Part shown: one piece after another, positions 18,847-28,433 of the stretch
Numbering within the stretch: position 1 is the first letter of the stretch
Layout: each line of letters begins with the position of its first letter
NCBI GenBank assembly: GCA_022573915.1
Contig: JACZTA010000004.1
Location: forward strand, 1 to 33,278
Source of the DNA: Bacteroidota bacterium
GTDB lineage: Bacteria; Bacteroidota; Bacteroidia; Chitinophagales; JACZTA01
Length of the DNA: 33,278 nt
Direction of reading: 5' to 3'
The notes under the pieces: generated by a model
Databases searched by the model: none
Seen by the model: the letters and a program-made list of their open reading frames with translations, nothing else
Told to the model about the DNA's origin: nothing
Made by a program: the position numbers and the translations under genes

Positions 18847-20655
18847 ATGAAAAACTCAATTTATATTCTTACGCTGTTATTGTTATTTGGAATGACAGCT
18901 TTTGCACAAAGCACTTTTCAACGAATTTACGTGGAACCGGATAACGCCCGGTTTTATGGAATGGACCTGACCTCCGATGGCGGTATTATCCTGGCCGGTT
19001 ATACAGGGACCAATCAAAATTATGATGTTTATCTCGTTAAATTGGATTCCATCGGTGATACTTTATGGACGAGGGAGTTAGGTGCTGGTGGGATAGATAT
19101 AGCCTATAGTGTCAAACAAACCAGTGATGGTGGATATATAGTTACCGGATTGACAGATAGCTACGGGCAATTGAATTATGATGTGTTTTTACTTAAGGTT
19201 AGTGCAACCGGAGGCCTGGATTGGTCTAAAACTTATGGTGGCATTGCAGATGAGGTGGCATATTCTGTACTACAGACCAGTGATGGTGGATTCTTTATGG
19301 CAGGCTATTCTGAAAGTATTGGTGCAGGTGATAACGATGTTCTTTTGATTAAAACGGATGGCTCAGGAGTATTGAGTTGGAATAAAGCTTATGGTACCAA
19401 TGACGACGATCAGGCGCGGGCAGCTCGCGAACTTTCGGGTGGTGGATTTATGATCACCGGACATTCAGGTGCCGGGCAATCAGGCTTGAGAGATGTCATT
19501 GTTATGATAACGGATGCGGATGGAGACACCGTTTGGACAAGGCAGCTGGGTGGGTCGCAAAATGATCTGGGCTATGATATCAATGTTACTTCAGATGGTG
19601 GTTATGTATTTACGGGTGAAACTTTTAGTTTTGGCGCAGGTCAACGCGATGGGTTCATTTGGAAAATGAGCAGCTCAGGTATATTTATGTGGGGCAAAAC
19701 ATATGGCTCAGGCGGTTATGAAGAAGGGTATGAGATATTTGAAGCGGCTGATGGAGGTTTAGCACTCATCGTAGAAACCAGTGGAATCGGTTTGGGAAGC
19801 AATGACTTTCAGTTGATCCGTACTGATGCTAATGGGGATACAACATTTACCAGAACATATGGTACAACAAATGGAGATAATCCACGTATGCTGATGCAAA
19901 CACCGGATGGTGGGTATGTACTTGCAGGATATAACACAACGGGTGGATTTGGTGGAAGCAGCAGGGCATTTGTAATAAGAACCGATGATAAAGGGCAACA
20001 TCCTTCAGAATGTAATATAGGACCGGGAGGTGGCATAGTTGCTCCTTCAACCCCCACGGTTAAGGCTACGAATTATTCCATGAACACTACAGCATTAATT
20101 GAAAATAATACTACCTGGAATTATAACGGAACAGGGACTGACGTCCAACAATTGGAAATGATTGTTTCTGCATTTTCAAGCCCGGCAACGGATTGGTCGT
20201 TTGGTAGTGCCACAGTTACGATTACAGGAGGGAATTTCCCGTTCTCATATCTTTGGGATGACCAGGCGAGTCAAACATCTCAAACTGCCATTAACTTATT
20301 TCCGGGTGTGTATTCGGTCGTAATTTCTGATAATTTGGGTTGCACTGCCAAAGCTGAAGTTCGGGTATTTAACAATACCGGTATTGCAGATATTCAATCA
20401 GGTAATAAGTTCTACATTTATCCAAATCCTTCTGATGGTCAGTTCACCGTGGTCATCCCTCAGGTTGGATCCGACATTGAAATGTCAGTTTACACAATGG
20501 ATGGCAAGCTTGTCCATTCGGCAGAGTTTGGACAAGGAACTTATGGTTCTCAATTGCACAAGACGCTTGATCTTAGTCAATTTGGAAGAGGGTTATTCTA
20601 TGTGAAGGTCATAACCAAGGACTATGTGATGACGCAAAAGGTGATCGTAGAGTAA
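18847..20655 (+). CDS. Secreted T9SS beta-propeller-like repeat protein
   Basis: Repeated motif TSDGGYI.TG...G..D..L.K.D..G...W...YGG; C-terminal FYIYPNPSDGQF...YVMTQKVIVE. Start 18847 gives a signal peptide (MKNSIYILTLLLLFGMTAFAQ). Confidence 0.88.
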   Translation: MKNSIYILTLLLLFGMTAFAQSTFQRIYVEPDNARFYGMDLTSDGGIILAGYTGTNQNYDVYLVKLDSIGDTLWTRELGAGGIDIAYSVKQTSDGGYIVTGLTDSYGQLNYDVFLLKVSATGGLDWSKTYGGIADEVAYSVLQTSDGGFFMAGYSESIGAGDNDVLLIKTDGSGVLSWNKAYGTNDDDQARAARELSGGGFMITGHSGAGQSGLRDVIVMITDADGDTVWTRQLGGSQNDLGYDINVTSDGGYVFTGETFSFGAGQRDGFIWKMSSSGIFMWGKTYGSGGYEEGYEIFEAADGGLALIVETSGIGLGSNDFQLIRTDANGDTTFTRTYGTTNGDNPRMLMQTPDGGYVLAGYNTTGGFGGSSRAFVIRTDDKGQHPSECNIGPGGGIVAPSTPTVKATNYSMNTTALIENNTTWNYNGTGTDVQQLEMIVSAFSSPATDWSFGSATVTITGGNFPFSYLWDDQASQTSQTAINLFPGVYSVVISDNLGCTAKAEVRVFNNTGIADIQSGNKFYIYPNPSDGQFTVVIPQVGSDIEMSVYTMDGKLVHSAEFGQGTYGSQLHKTLDLSQFGRGLFYVKVITKDYVMTQKVIVE

Positions 20656-20665
20656 TCTGAGAAGA

Positions 20666-20941
20666 TCAGGAAATGCCGTGATCCTGGTGCATCGCTTTTA
20701 CTTCATCAGCGGTGAAAGTGTTTAGCTTGATTACTCGGGCTTTGTCTGTGTGGATAGGTGAAAGAGTATTTCTAATTTCTTCTTCACTTTCAGCATCAGC
20801 GATCATGATTCCTGTATGATTTCCCGCATTGCATCCCCAATAGAAGTGTGTTATATATCCTTGAATTGCAATAGCTTTTATAGCCTTGGCACATGTCGAA
20901 TCAAGTTTAACCGCAATGGGCAAAGCATACGCAAAGAACAA
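20666..20941 (-). CDS. Small hypothetical protein, possibly a ferredoxin-like/DUF4242-type fold
   Basis: 91-aa ORF with charged amphipathic C-terminus (ADAESEEEIRNTLSPIHTDKARVIKLNTFTADEVKAMH), divergent from the ABC operon. Family assignment is weak. Confidence 0.45.
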   Translation of the reverse strand: MFFAYALPIAVKLDSTCAKAIKAIAIQGYITHFYWGCNAGNHTGIMIADAESEEEIRNTLSPIHTDKARVIKLNTFTADEVKAMHQDHGIS

Positions 20942-21019
20942 GGAAGTATTAAAGCTGGTTTAATTGCTCTGCGACCTTCGCGTCTCCATCTTTGCGTGCT
21001 TTGGGGTTTTCTTTTGTCT

Positions 21020-21027
21020 TATATTTG
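21020..21027 (+). promoter_or_regulatory. Bacteroidota-type promoter: -7 TATATTTG with TTTG (21000-21003) about 16 bp upstream
   Basis: Exact TAnnTTTG 19 bp upstream of the ABC ATPase ATG at 21039, plus an appropriately spaced -33-like TTTG. Confidence 0.6.
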
Positions 21028-21038
21028 CATTCCCTAAA

Positions 21039-21980
21039 ATGAACCCAACCACCGAAAATATAATCGAAGTAACCAACGTCAAGAAGTATTTCAAAGACGT
21101 CAAAGCAGTTGATGGGGTGGATCTTGAAATCAAGACGGGGGAGTACGTTGCCCTGCTTGGTCCTAATGGGGCCGGCAAAACAACCCTGGTAGAAATGATT
21201 GAAGGCATCCAAAAACCGGACTCCGGCGAAATTAGGATCAATGGTAAAAAGTGGCGGGGAAATAGAGATGCACTTCATAAAATTATAGGGATCTCATTTC
21301 AGGAAACCAGATTCATGGACAAGATAACGGTTAATGAAACGCTGAAGATGTTTGCCAGTTTTTATGATCTTGACCTTGACAGGGTGCAGTTGATTCTTAA
21401 GTTGATTAATCTCGAAGAAAAACAGAAGAGCTACGTGGTAAATCTATCCGGTGGGCAGAGGCAAAAATTGGCCCTTGGAATCGCATTGTTAAATAAGCCC
21501 CCGCTATTGCTACTCGATGAGCCTACAACCGGACTGGATCCAACAGCACGGAGGGAGATGTGGGATATTTTGTTCAGACTGAAAAAAGAGAATAACACGA
21601 CCATGATACTGACTACCCATTATATGGAAGAAGCCGAAACTCTATGTGATAGGATCGTGATCATGGATCAGGGAAAAATATTGGCGAAAGGAACACTCGA
21701 TGAGTTACTTTCAGAGAACAAGAGTGGGGAAGTGATAGAATTTGGTTTGGAGGGCAACGGACATACACCTGATTTTAGCCGGCTGAAGGGAATGCAAAGT
21801 GTGCACTATAATGAGGAAAATGCAAAGGGGAAACTGATCGTGGATGATATAGCAATACAGCTTCCGCATTTCATTGACACGATCAATGAACAAAATTTTA
21901 AACTCAAGTCCCTGGAGTGCAGAAAGATGACTCTTGACGATCTTTTCATTAAAATGACCGGCAGACGATTAAGCGATTAG
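21039..21980 (+). CDS. ABC transporter ATP-binding protein
   Basis: Walker A LLGPNGAGKTT, signature NLSGGQRQKLALGIAL, Walker B LLLLDEPTTGLD. Start 21039 is favoured by promoter position over 20964. Confidence 0.95.
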   Translation: MNPTTENIIEVTNVKKYFKDVKAVDGVDLEIKTGEYVALLGPNGAGKTTLVEMIEGIQKPDSGEIRINGKKWRGNRDALHKIIGISFQETRFMDKITVNETLKMFASFYDLDLDRVQLILKLINLEEKQKSYVVNLSGGQRQKLALGIALLNKPPLLLLDEPTTGLDPTARREMWDILFRLKKENNTTMILTTHYMEEAETLCDRIVIMDQGKILAKGTLDELLSENKSGEVIEFGLEGNGHTPDFSRLKGMQSVHYNEENAKGKLIVDDIAIQLPHFIDTINEQNFKLKSLECRKMTLDDLFIKMTGRRLSD

Positions 21981-21981
21981 G

Positions 21982-23091
21982 ATGGTCAAGAGCACACTTC
22001 TACAACTCATATCGATTCAATTCAAGGAATTCTTGCGCGAACCCGGTATCATCTTCTGGGCATTGTTGTTTCCTATACTCATGGCCTGGGTATTGGGTAT
22101 AGCATTTACGAAGAAAGGAGAAGTCGTGCGCCAGGTAGCTCTGATTGAAAATATAGATTCTACTAATATCAACTTAAGAGATTTTTTGAGTGATCCACAA
22201 ATTAAAGTTCTAAAAAGCGGAGAACATCAGCAAACATTCACCAGCGTAATTGAAAACACAAAATTGGGTAATACAACCTATAAGTTTTTGATCACCTCAT
22301 GGGATGCTGCAGAGCTTATGCTCAAGAGAGGAAAAATAGCAGTGATTCTTGTAGAACACGAGGAGAATGTTGAGTTTCATTTTGATCCAAGTAACCCCGA
22401 ATCTCAGTCGGTATATTTGCAGCTGTCGGCTGTCTTTAACGATGCTTCATTCATATATGAAACCAGTACTATCAGACCTCTTACAAAGGCAGGTACCAGG
22501 TATATAGATTTCCTGGTTCCGGGATTGATTGCGTTAGGAATCATGAATTCCTGTATGTGGGGGATCAGTTATGCGCTGATCGATATGAGATCCAAGAAGT
22601 TGCTGCGACGAATGGTGGCTACACCCATGAAGAAATCGACATTTCTTATCGCGCAGTTCAGTACCAGGGTAGTCATGAGCTTTGTCGAATCTGCTCTGCT
22701 GTTCACATTTGCATTTTATATTTTTAAAGTGGACCTGCAGGGAAGCTTTATTGCATTACTGGCAGTCTTCGTAGCAGGTAATATTGCCTTTTCGGGATTG
22801 GCTATTCTGGTTTCTTCACGGACCGCACATTCGAGGGTGGGAAATGGACTGATCAATGCGGTAGTCATGCCGATGATGATCCTCTCAGGTATATTTTTCA
22901 GCTATCATAACTTCCCGGATTGGTCGGTCGATGTGATTCAAAAACTACCACTAACGATGCTCGCTGATAGCGTGAGGAGCATCTTTAATGAAGGTGCCGG
23001 TTTATCAGATGTATTATTTGAAGCCGGGATGTTAAGCGCAATTGGGATCCTGTTCTACTCTGTTGGTTTGTGGATTTATAAATGGTACTAA
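21982..23091 (+). CDS. ABC-2 type transporter permease
   Basis: N-terminal EFLREPGIIFWALLFPILMAWVLG and C-terminal multi-TM region with LRRMVATPMKKSTFLIAQF. Starts 1 nt after the ATPase stop. Confidence 0.92.
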   Translation: MVKSTLLQLISIQFKEFLREPGIIFWALLFPILMAWVLGIAFTKKGEVVRQVALIENIDSTNINLRDFLSDPQIKVLKSGEHQQTFTSVIENTKLGNTTYKFLITSWDAAELMLKRGKIAVILVEHEENVEFHFDPSNPESQSVYLQLSAVFNDASFIYETSTIRPLTKAGTRYIDFLVPGLIALGIMNSCMWGISYALIDMRSKKLLRRMVATPMKKSTFLIAQFSTRVVMSFVESALLFTFAFYIFKVDLQGSFIALLAVFVAGNIAFSGLAILVSSRTAHSRVGNGLINAVVMPMMILSGIFFSYHNFPDWSVDVIQKLPLTMLADSVRSIFNEGAGLSDVLFEAGMLSAIGILFYSVGLWIYKWY

Positions 23092-23399
23092 CAGAGTGTG
23101 GGTGTGAGAGTGAGTGTGGCTTAACTCTATATTGAATAAGAAATGCATGTGCATGGAGAATGCATGCAAACCTGGCCTAGCTTTAGCGAAGGCATGGCCG
23201 CGCATTCAAGTAGCCATTTAACCATGCAGCCATGTAGCAATTTCTTTAGCTGAGTGAATTTAATCATATCTACACAAACTTTTCTTATTCAAATCCTCGC
23301 GCTAAGATTAAAGCCCAATTTGGAACAATTTTCGCATCCTTATAGTGAATTTACTGTTTACTAAAGTTGTTTCTCTGGTTACAGTAACAATTTTGTGAT

Positions 23400-24158
23400 A
23401 TGGCCCTTAAACCTAACCTACTTATCACCCTTAGCTTAATCCTTGCCGTTAATTCTTACGCATTTTCACAAGACATTGAGATAGGACTAACCTCTCAGCT
23501 TGGAGGATACACCAAGGGAGAATTCAGCACGTACGGCATAAACAACACGCTTAACAGGTATGAATCCAATACAGAATCATTTATTGGTGGAGTTACGGGG
23601 TTGCTGCATTCAACAAATCAGAAGTTTTACGTGTTAAAGCTTATTTATCAAAATTATAATTATCATTCTTCGTTTACATCTGATAGCTCCAGCGGCAACT
23701 ACTCTGTTATTTTGGATGACCAATTTACCCGGGGAATAGAAGCAGGCTTTGGTATTGGAAAGTTATTGGAGCGTGAAAAACTAAGGTTCAGGGTAGGAGT
23801 AGAAATTAGTTTTTATGGAGCCTTCGCAAATAAAGGATTTTATTCAAAAGCAGAATATGTTAATTCAATACTCCGTGATTCTCTGGTCATTCACACTTCC
23901 AATCTCTTGGGTGAAATAACCAGACTTGCCATATTTTATTCAATAGAGTACAATATATTTGGCGATGTTTTCTTGGGAACTGAATTGGGTACCGGTGTAC
24001 AGCATACCGTTTCAATAGGTACGATCAGGCAAACCTTCGAATATTATAATGAAAGCGGAACGTTGTACGACACGAAGGTTCAGGATCTGAGAGTTAAGAA
24101 TTCAGCTGATTCGTTTTATTTCCTTGTGCCGTCAATAAATTTGTTTTATAAATTTTAG
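23400..24158 (+). CDS. Hypothetical secreted/outer-membrane beta-barrel-like protein
   Basis: Signal peptide MALKPNLLITLSLILAVNSYAFSQ, alternating amphipathic strands and an aromatic C-terminus SINLFYKF. Confidence 0.65.
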   Translation: MALKPNLLITLSLILAVNSYAFSQDIEIGLTSQLGGYTKGEFSTYGINNTLNRYESNTESFIGGVTGLLHSTNQKFYVLKLIYQNYNYHSSFTSDSSSGNYSVILDDQFTRGIEAGFGIGKLLEREKLRFRVGVEISFYGAFANKGFYSKAEYVNSILRDSLVIHTSNLLGEITRLAIFYSIEYNIFGDVFLGTELGTGVQHTVSIGTIRQTFEYYNESGTLYDTKVQDLRVKNSADSFYFLVPSINLFYKF

Positions 24159-24187
24159 TAACACTATTAAGGAAGATAGAGGGGGGC

Positions 24188-26569
24188 ATTGTAATCCGTA
24201 AGTTAAAATTTAAATATAGCAATTCTAAATATCTCGGACCTTCGGCCAAAGTAATTATAAGCCTCCTGATTCTTATTTTCTTCTCAACCCAAAAGGCATC
24301 TTCACAAGGCGTCTTTGCATCTTCGCTAAGCACCTTAGATAGTGGATTAATTGTGTACTATCCGTTCAGCGGTAATGCAAATGACGAAAGTGGTAATGGT
24401 AATGATGGGATTGTAATCGGTGCGTCGTTAACGTCTGACCGATTTTCAAATCCGAATAGTGCGTACTATTTTGACGGGGTAGATGATTATATCATTATTG
24501 ACGGTGCTGCAAGGTCATTGACTGAATATGCGATTTGTTTCTGGTACAATACAACAACTTTAAAGTGGGGCAGCAGTTGGAAAGCTGGGATACTATTCAG
24601 CGGCAACCATGCAACTTCAAATCGTCTAGGAAAACCAAATATACATCTGGAAGAAGATGGCACGGTGAGGGTTACGGGTGGATGGCCAAGTTCAGGAAAC
24701 TATCCGGAGGTTGTTTCAGATACGGGTATGGGAAATGGCAAATGGCATTTTGTTGTAGCCAACTTCAATGACCATGTCAATGCATTTGAGTTATACGTAG
24801 ATGGACAATTTGTGGGAGCCGATACCAGTTATACCAGGCCGCTGCACCTTGAAAATAAAAATGCGACAAATTATATGCTCACTCTTGGATTCAGAAATGG
24901 TAATTCACAATATTATGAAGGGATGATAGATGACTTCAGGATCTATGAGCGGCAGCTTAATAAACGGGAAATACGGGCTCTTTTTCTTGAAGAAAAAAGC
25001 ACCTCAATCAAACCTAAAGTTCCAAGAGCTTATAAAGTTACGAGCAATGGAAAACCAGGTGGTCATGGGGGACACCCAGCCGAAATGGCATTTGACCAAA
25101 ATTACTGTACAAATTGGAACTCAGGTCTGCGTGCACCACGTTGGATTGCCATTGATTTTATAGACAGAATTGATATAGATCATATCCGCCTTCGTGTGCA
25201 GCAAACACCAATTGTTGGTACAACCACGCACCAAGTGCTAATATCTCACGACGGATTGAATTGGGAAGTGTCTGAGGAGTTCACACTCAAAACCGTCAAT
25301 GGTAATTTTATCAACCGGTTCTATTATCCACCATTAAGAGATGTCAGGGCATTAAAAATTCTAACGGTTAAATCGCCATCATGGATAGCATGGAAGGAAA
25401 TAGAGATAAATCCCGAAGACACATTGCCAATTCAAGTATATCCAAGAGGTCCGTTAAAAGTATCCGAAGGAGAATATGTTGATCTAAAAATCCATGTCAA
25501 TACACTTGATAAAAAAGTTAAGTGGCAATTGGATGGCCAGGATATTGCCGGCGCGAATTCCTCTGTTTATCGTGCGAATCAAACCGGAAGTTATACAGCT
25601 TTGATAGGGAAGGATGATTGCTTTCTGTCTTCTCAGCCCGTGATAATTGAGGTAATAGCTAGTTGTCCGGGAAATGTGCCCACATCCGAGAACCTGATTA
25701 TAAATGGTGGTTTTGGTGATGGCTTTGTCGAGTTCGAGACAGAATATAATTTCGTGAGAGGAGCCAACACGAGTAGGGAGGCGGCCAAATTTACTATCGC
25801 TACTTATCCTTTTCAATTTCAATCCAAATGGACCGCCTGCCATGATCCGGCAGACAGGGGTTCGCCGATGATGATAGTTAACGGAGCGACTACCGAAAAG
25901 TTTCTTTGGAAACAATCCGTGCCTGTCCAACCGGGAAATACTTATATCTTTTCCATGAAAGTAGCCTCGGCTATTAGTCACAGTGTTGCGAAGATGCAAG
26001 TTTCAATTAATGGCAGAATTTTAAACAATTCTATTGGTGCTTCAAATACCGTTTGTCTATGGAAATCGGTTAACGCAACCTGGGAGTCAGACAAGAATTC
26101 TGTCGCTGAGGTTATCATACACAACACAAACCTTGAATCAGGAGGAAATGATTTTGTAATAGATGATATTTCGTTAGTCAGGTGTAACAGTCAAACGATC
26201 GAGGAGATGCTTGAAGAGATGGGATCAGATGCCTCTATCATTCTTGATAAGATTCATTTTGATCTAAACAGTTACGAACTCAAGCCATCATCATTCGTAC
26301 AATTGGATGATCTGGTATCTTATTTAAAGAGGAATCCTGAGATTAAGTTCGAGATACACGGGCATACCGATTCGGGTGGTCCGTACTGGTTCAATAAGCC
26401 TCTTTCTGAGAATAGGGCCAAGGTTGTCGGTGATTATTTAGTCGATAAGAGAATCAGCCGCACTCGGTTCACAACACATGGATTCGCCAGTGAGTACCCG
26501 ATCGTCCGGAATACCGATCGCGCTGGAAGGTATAAGAATAGAAGAGTAGAATTTAAACCTATTGATTGA
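24188..26569 (+). CDS. LamG / F5-8 type C (discoidin)-like / Ig-like / carbohydrate-binding-like / OmpA-C fusion protein; probable non-canonical start
   Basis: GLIVYYPFSGNANDESGNGNDG (LamG), HGGHPAEMAFDQNYCTNWNSG (discoidin-like), ILDKIHFDLNSYELKPSSFVQLDDLVSYLKRNPEIKFEIHGHTDSGG...NRRVEFKPI (OmpA). The open frame extends upstream of the listed GTG 24353 and encodes KVIISLLILIFFSTQKASSQ, a signal peptide. The boundary at 24188 (ATT) is provisional. Confidence 0.75.
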   Translation: MVIRKLKFKYSNSKYLGPSAKVIISLLILIFFSTQKASSQGVFASSLSTLDSGLIVYYPFSGNANDESGNGNDGIVIGASLTSDRFSNPNSAYYFDGVDDYIIIDGAARSLTEYAICFWYNTTTLKWGSSWKAGILFSGNHATSNRLGKPNIHLEEDGTVRVTGGWPSSGNYPEVVSDTGMGNGKWHFVVANFNDHVNAFELYVDGQFVGADTSYTRPLHLENKNATNYMLTLGFRNGNSQYYEGMIDDFRIYERQLNKREIRALFLEEKSTSIKPKVPRAYKVTSNGKPGGHGGHPAEMAFDQNYCTNWNSGLRAPRWIAIDFIDRIDIDHIRLRVQQTPIVGTTTHQVLISHDGLNWEVSEEFTLKTVNGNFINRFYYPPLRDVRALKILTVKSPSWIAWKEIEINPEDTLPIQVYPRGPLKVSEGEYVDLKIHVNTLDKKVKWQLDGQDIAGANSSVYRANQTGSYTALIGKDDCFLSSQPVIIEVIASCPGNVPTSENLIINGGFGDGFVEFETEYNFVRGANTSREAAKFTIATYPFQFQSKWTACHDPADRGSPMMIVNGATTEKFLWKQSVPVQPGNTYIFSMKVASAISHSVAKMQVSINGRILNNSIGASNTVCLWKSVNATWESDKNSVAEVIIHNTNLESGGNDFVIDDISLVRCNSQTIEEMLEEMGSDASIILDKIHFDLNSYELKPSSFVQLDDLVSYLKRNPEIKFEIHGHTDSGGPYWFNKPLSENRAKVVGDYLVDKRISRTRFTTHGFASEYPIVRNTDRAGRYKNRRVEFKPID

Positions 26570-26579
26570 GAAAATATAA

Positions 26580-27620
26580 TTATTCAATTTTCCCTCTTTT
26601 AGATAACATTATAGCTATTGACTTGGTCTGCTCGAACTGAGAAAACACAATGACCATGATTACTGCAATTGGCACGCTCAGGAGCATACCGGTTATACCC
26701 CATATTGCACCCCAGAATGACAAGGATATTATAACGACAAGTGGGCTTATGTTCAATGTATTTCCCATTAGTCTGGGCTCTAATAGATTTCCAACAACCA
26801 GTTGTGTACTGCCGACAAATATCAGGACCTGTATACCCTGGGTAAATTCTCCAAATTGAAGAAGGCAAAATATGGCCGGAAACAGGGTAGCGACTAATGA
26901 ACCAATGGTTGGAATAAAATTTAGAATAAAAATCAAGAATGCCCAAAACACCGGAGAATCTATACCAATTATTTCCAGGGCCACATAGCTCACCCCTCCC
27001 GTTATCAGACTTATCAGAGTTTTGAGACCTAGATATTTTGTAACTGCAGACTCAATACTTCCTAAGATCTGATCAACCTTAGCATATTGATCACCCCGGC
27101 TAAATGCGACTTTTAGTTTAGTAGTGAAGTGAGTTTCCTCTAAAAATATGAACATAATGTATATCAAGATCATGAATGCGCTGCCAACAATGTCTGTCAA
27201 TGAACTGAGAATTGAACCAAGAACTGACCCAAAGTCAAATTCTCCCGCGCGCTCTTCTATTAATTCAATCAGATTTAAATTTAAAGCTTCGTTAATTTGG
27301 TTGGTTATCAACCCGATATTTGATTCATACGTCTTGTATGATTTCGCAAGTTCTTCTATGCTGGATGATAACACCTTGGAAGCCAGTGCCAGAATAGTAA
27401 GCATGAAGACGGACGAGATCAGACTCTTGACCCAGGAGGGAAATCTGCGTTTTATAAATCCGATCTTATCCAATACCGACTTCAATCCTCTGACCAAAAT
27501 CCAGAGAAGTAAAGCAAAAACAAATGGTAATATCAACCCCTGGCCATAAATAAGGATTATCACAAGGCCAATAGCGACAATAAAAAATGAGGCGATTTTG
27601 TTCAAGGTCATTTCAGACAC
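26580..27620 (-). CDS. AI-2E family transporter (PerM-like permease)
   Basis: LPFVFALLLWILV, FWAFLIFILNFIPTIGSLVATLFPAIFCLLQ, GNLLEPRLMGNTLNISPLVVIISLSFWGAIWGITGMLLSVPI. Confidence 0.92.
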   Translation of the reverse strand: MSEMTLNKIASFFIVAIGLVIILIYGQGLILPFVFALLLWILVRGLKSVLDKIGFIKRRFPSWVKSLISSVFMLTILALASKVLSSSIEELAKSYKTYESNIGLITNQINEALNLNLIELIEERAGEFDFGSVLGSILSSLTDIVGSAFMILIYIMFIFLEETHFTTKLKVAFSRGDQYAKVDQILGSIESAVTKYLGLKTLISLITGGVSYVALEIIGIDSPVFWAFLIFILNFIPTIGSLVATLFPAIFCLLQFGEFTQGIQVLIFVGSTQLVVGNLLEPRLMGNTLNISPLVVIISLSFWGAIWGITGMLLSVPIAVIMVIVFSQFEQTKSIAIMLSKRGKIE

Positions 27621-27716
27621 TTAAAACTCAATATTACTGCTCTTTCTGTTGATATTGTATTGGATCAGGCAAAAGTGGAATAAGTTGAATCAATAGTGTG
27701 ATACCTGTTTAATTTC

Positions 27717-28433
27717 TTAACGCCTTATTGTATAGTTAACCCCAATATCTATAGCCAAAAAATTCAGGTATTCTTTTGTATCCGACAGGTTATTGGTTGA
27801 TGTGAATGATTGATTAAGATTCAAATTCGTTTTTAAAAGCCAATGACGGGTTAAGCTATAGGAAGTGCCTATTCCAATATGACCAAATAAATTGAAGAAA
27901 CTATAGGTGTATCCGTTATTCGGATAACTGATCCAAACATCATTTGTTTTAATTTCGGATATCACTGTTTTGCCGTTATACAGATTTATAGATGTCCCAA
28001 AAATTAACTCTGTACTCCACCTATTGTTTTCGCCTAATTTATAATACGCCAGGATTGGAATACCTATATAACTATACTCACTCGTACTACGTATTTCAGT
28101 TGCGTAATTAGGATCCGGAGTAATCCATACAAGCGCAGTTGCTTTTGTTTTGAAACCTATCCTGGAAGAGGTCAACCCTGTTCCAAAACTCCATCCTCCT
28201 TTGAGACGACGAACAGCCAGGATTTTTCGGGAGTGCCCAAGCCGCGTAATTTCTGAGCTATTTCTATTTTCCCTGTGCCATTTTTCTGATTCAGATCCCG
28301 CTAAAATCCGATAGGAAACATTGGGTGAATAAAATACTTCGAATGACCAATTACTGAATCTGCTGGTATCTTTTTGTGCTTTAACTACACTTGTAAGAGC
28401 CAGGAATGTGAACAGTAAAACTAAATTTTTCAT
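27717..28433 (-). CDS. Outer-membrane beta-barrel-like protein
   Basis: Signal peptide MKNLVLLFTFLALTSVVKAQ and a beta-barrel-like pattern (YSYIGIPILAYYKLGENNRWSTELIFGTSINLY). Its ATG directly follows the upstream gene's stop (TAGATG). Confidence 0.7.
   Translation of the reverse strand: MKNLVLLFTFLALTSVVKAQKDTSRFSNWSFEVFYSPNVSYRILAGSESEKWHRENRNSSEITRLGHSRKILAVRRLKGGWSFGTGLTSSRIGFKTKATALVWITPDPNYATEIRSTSEYSYIGIPILAYYKLGENNRWSTELIFGTSINLYNGKTVISEIKTNDVWISYPNNGYTYSFFNLFGHIGIGTSYSLTRHWLLKTNLNLNQSFTSTNNLSDTKEYLNFLAIDIGVNYTIRR

Noticed and set aside
18847-20655. Recurrent AGTGATGGTGGAT-type DNA motifs considered as a DNA repeat array or CRISPR-like element
   Set aside because: They are in-frame codons of the protein repeat (TSDGGY/F). 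There are no separate conserved repeats with unique spacers.
20949-21278. Minus-strand ORFs (109 aa and 93 aa) opposite the ABC ATPase N-terminus
   Set aside because: They overlap the conserved Walker A coding region and a promoter; shadow ORFs.
23095-23125. GT-rich tract GAGTGTGGGTGTGAGAGTGAGTGTGG considered as a minisatellite
   Set aside because: Only about 25 bp, with no regular period that could be defended. Probably low-complexity intergenic sequence.
25484-25999. 171-aa minus-strand ORF inside the OmpA-fusion gene
   Set aside because: Antisense to a continuous multidomain coding frame, with composition-driven text and no motif.
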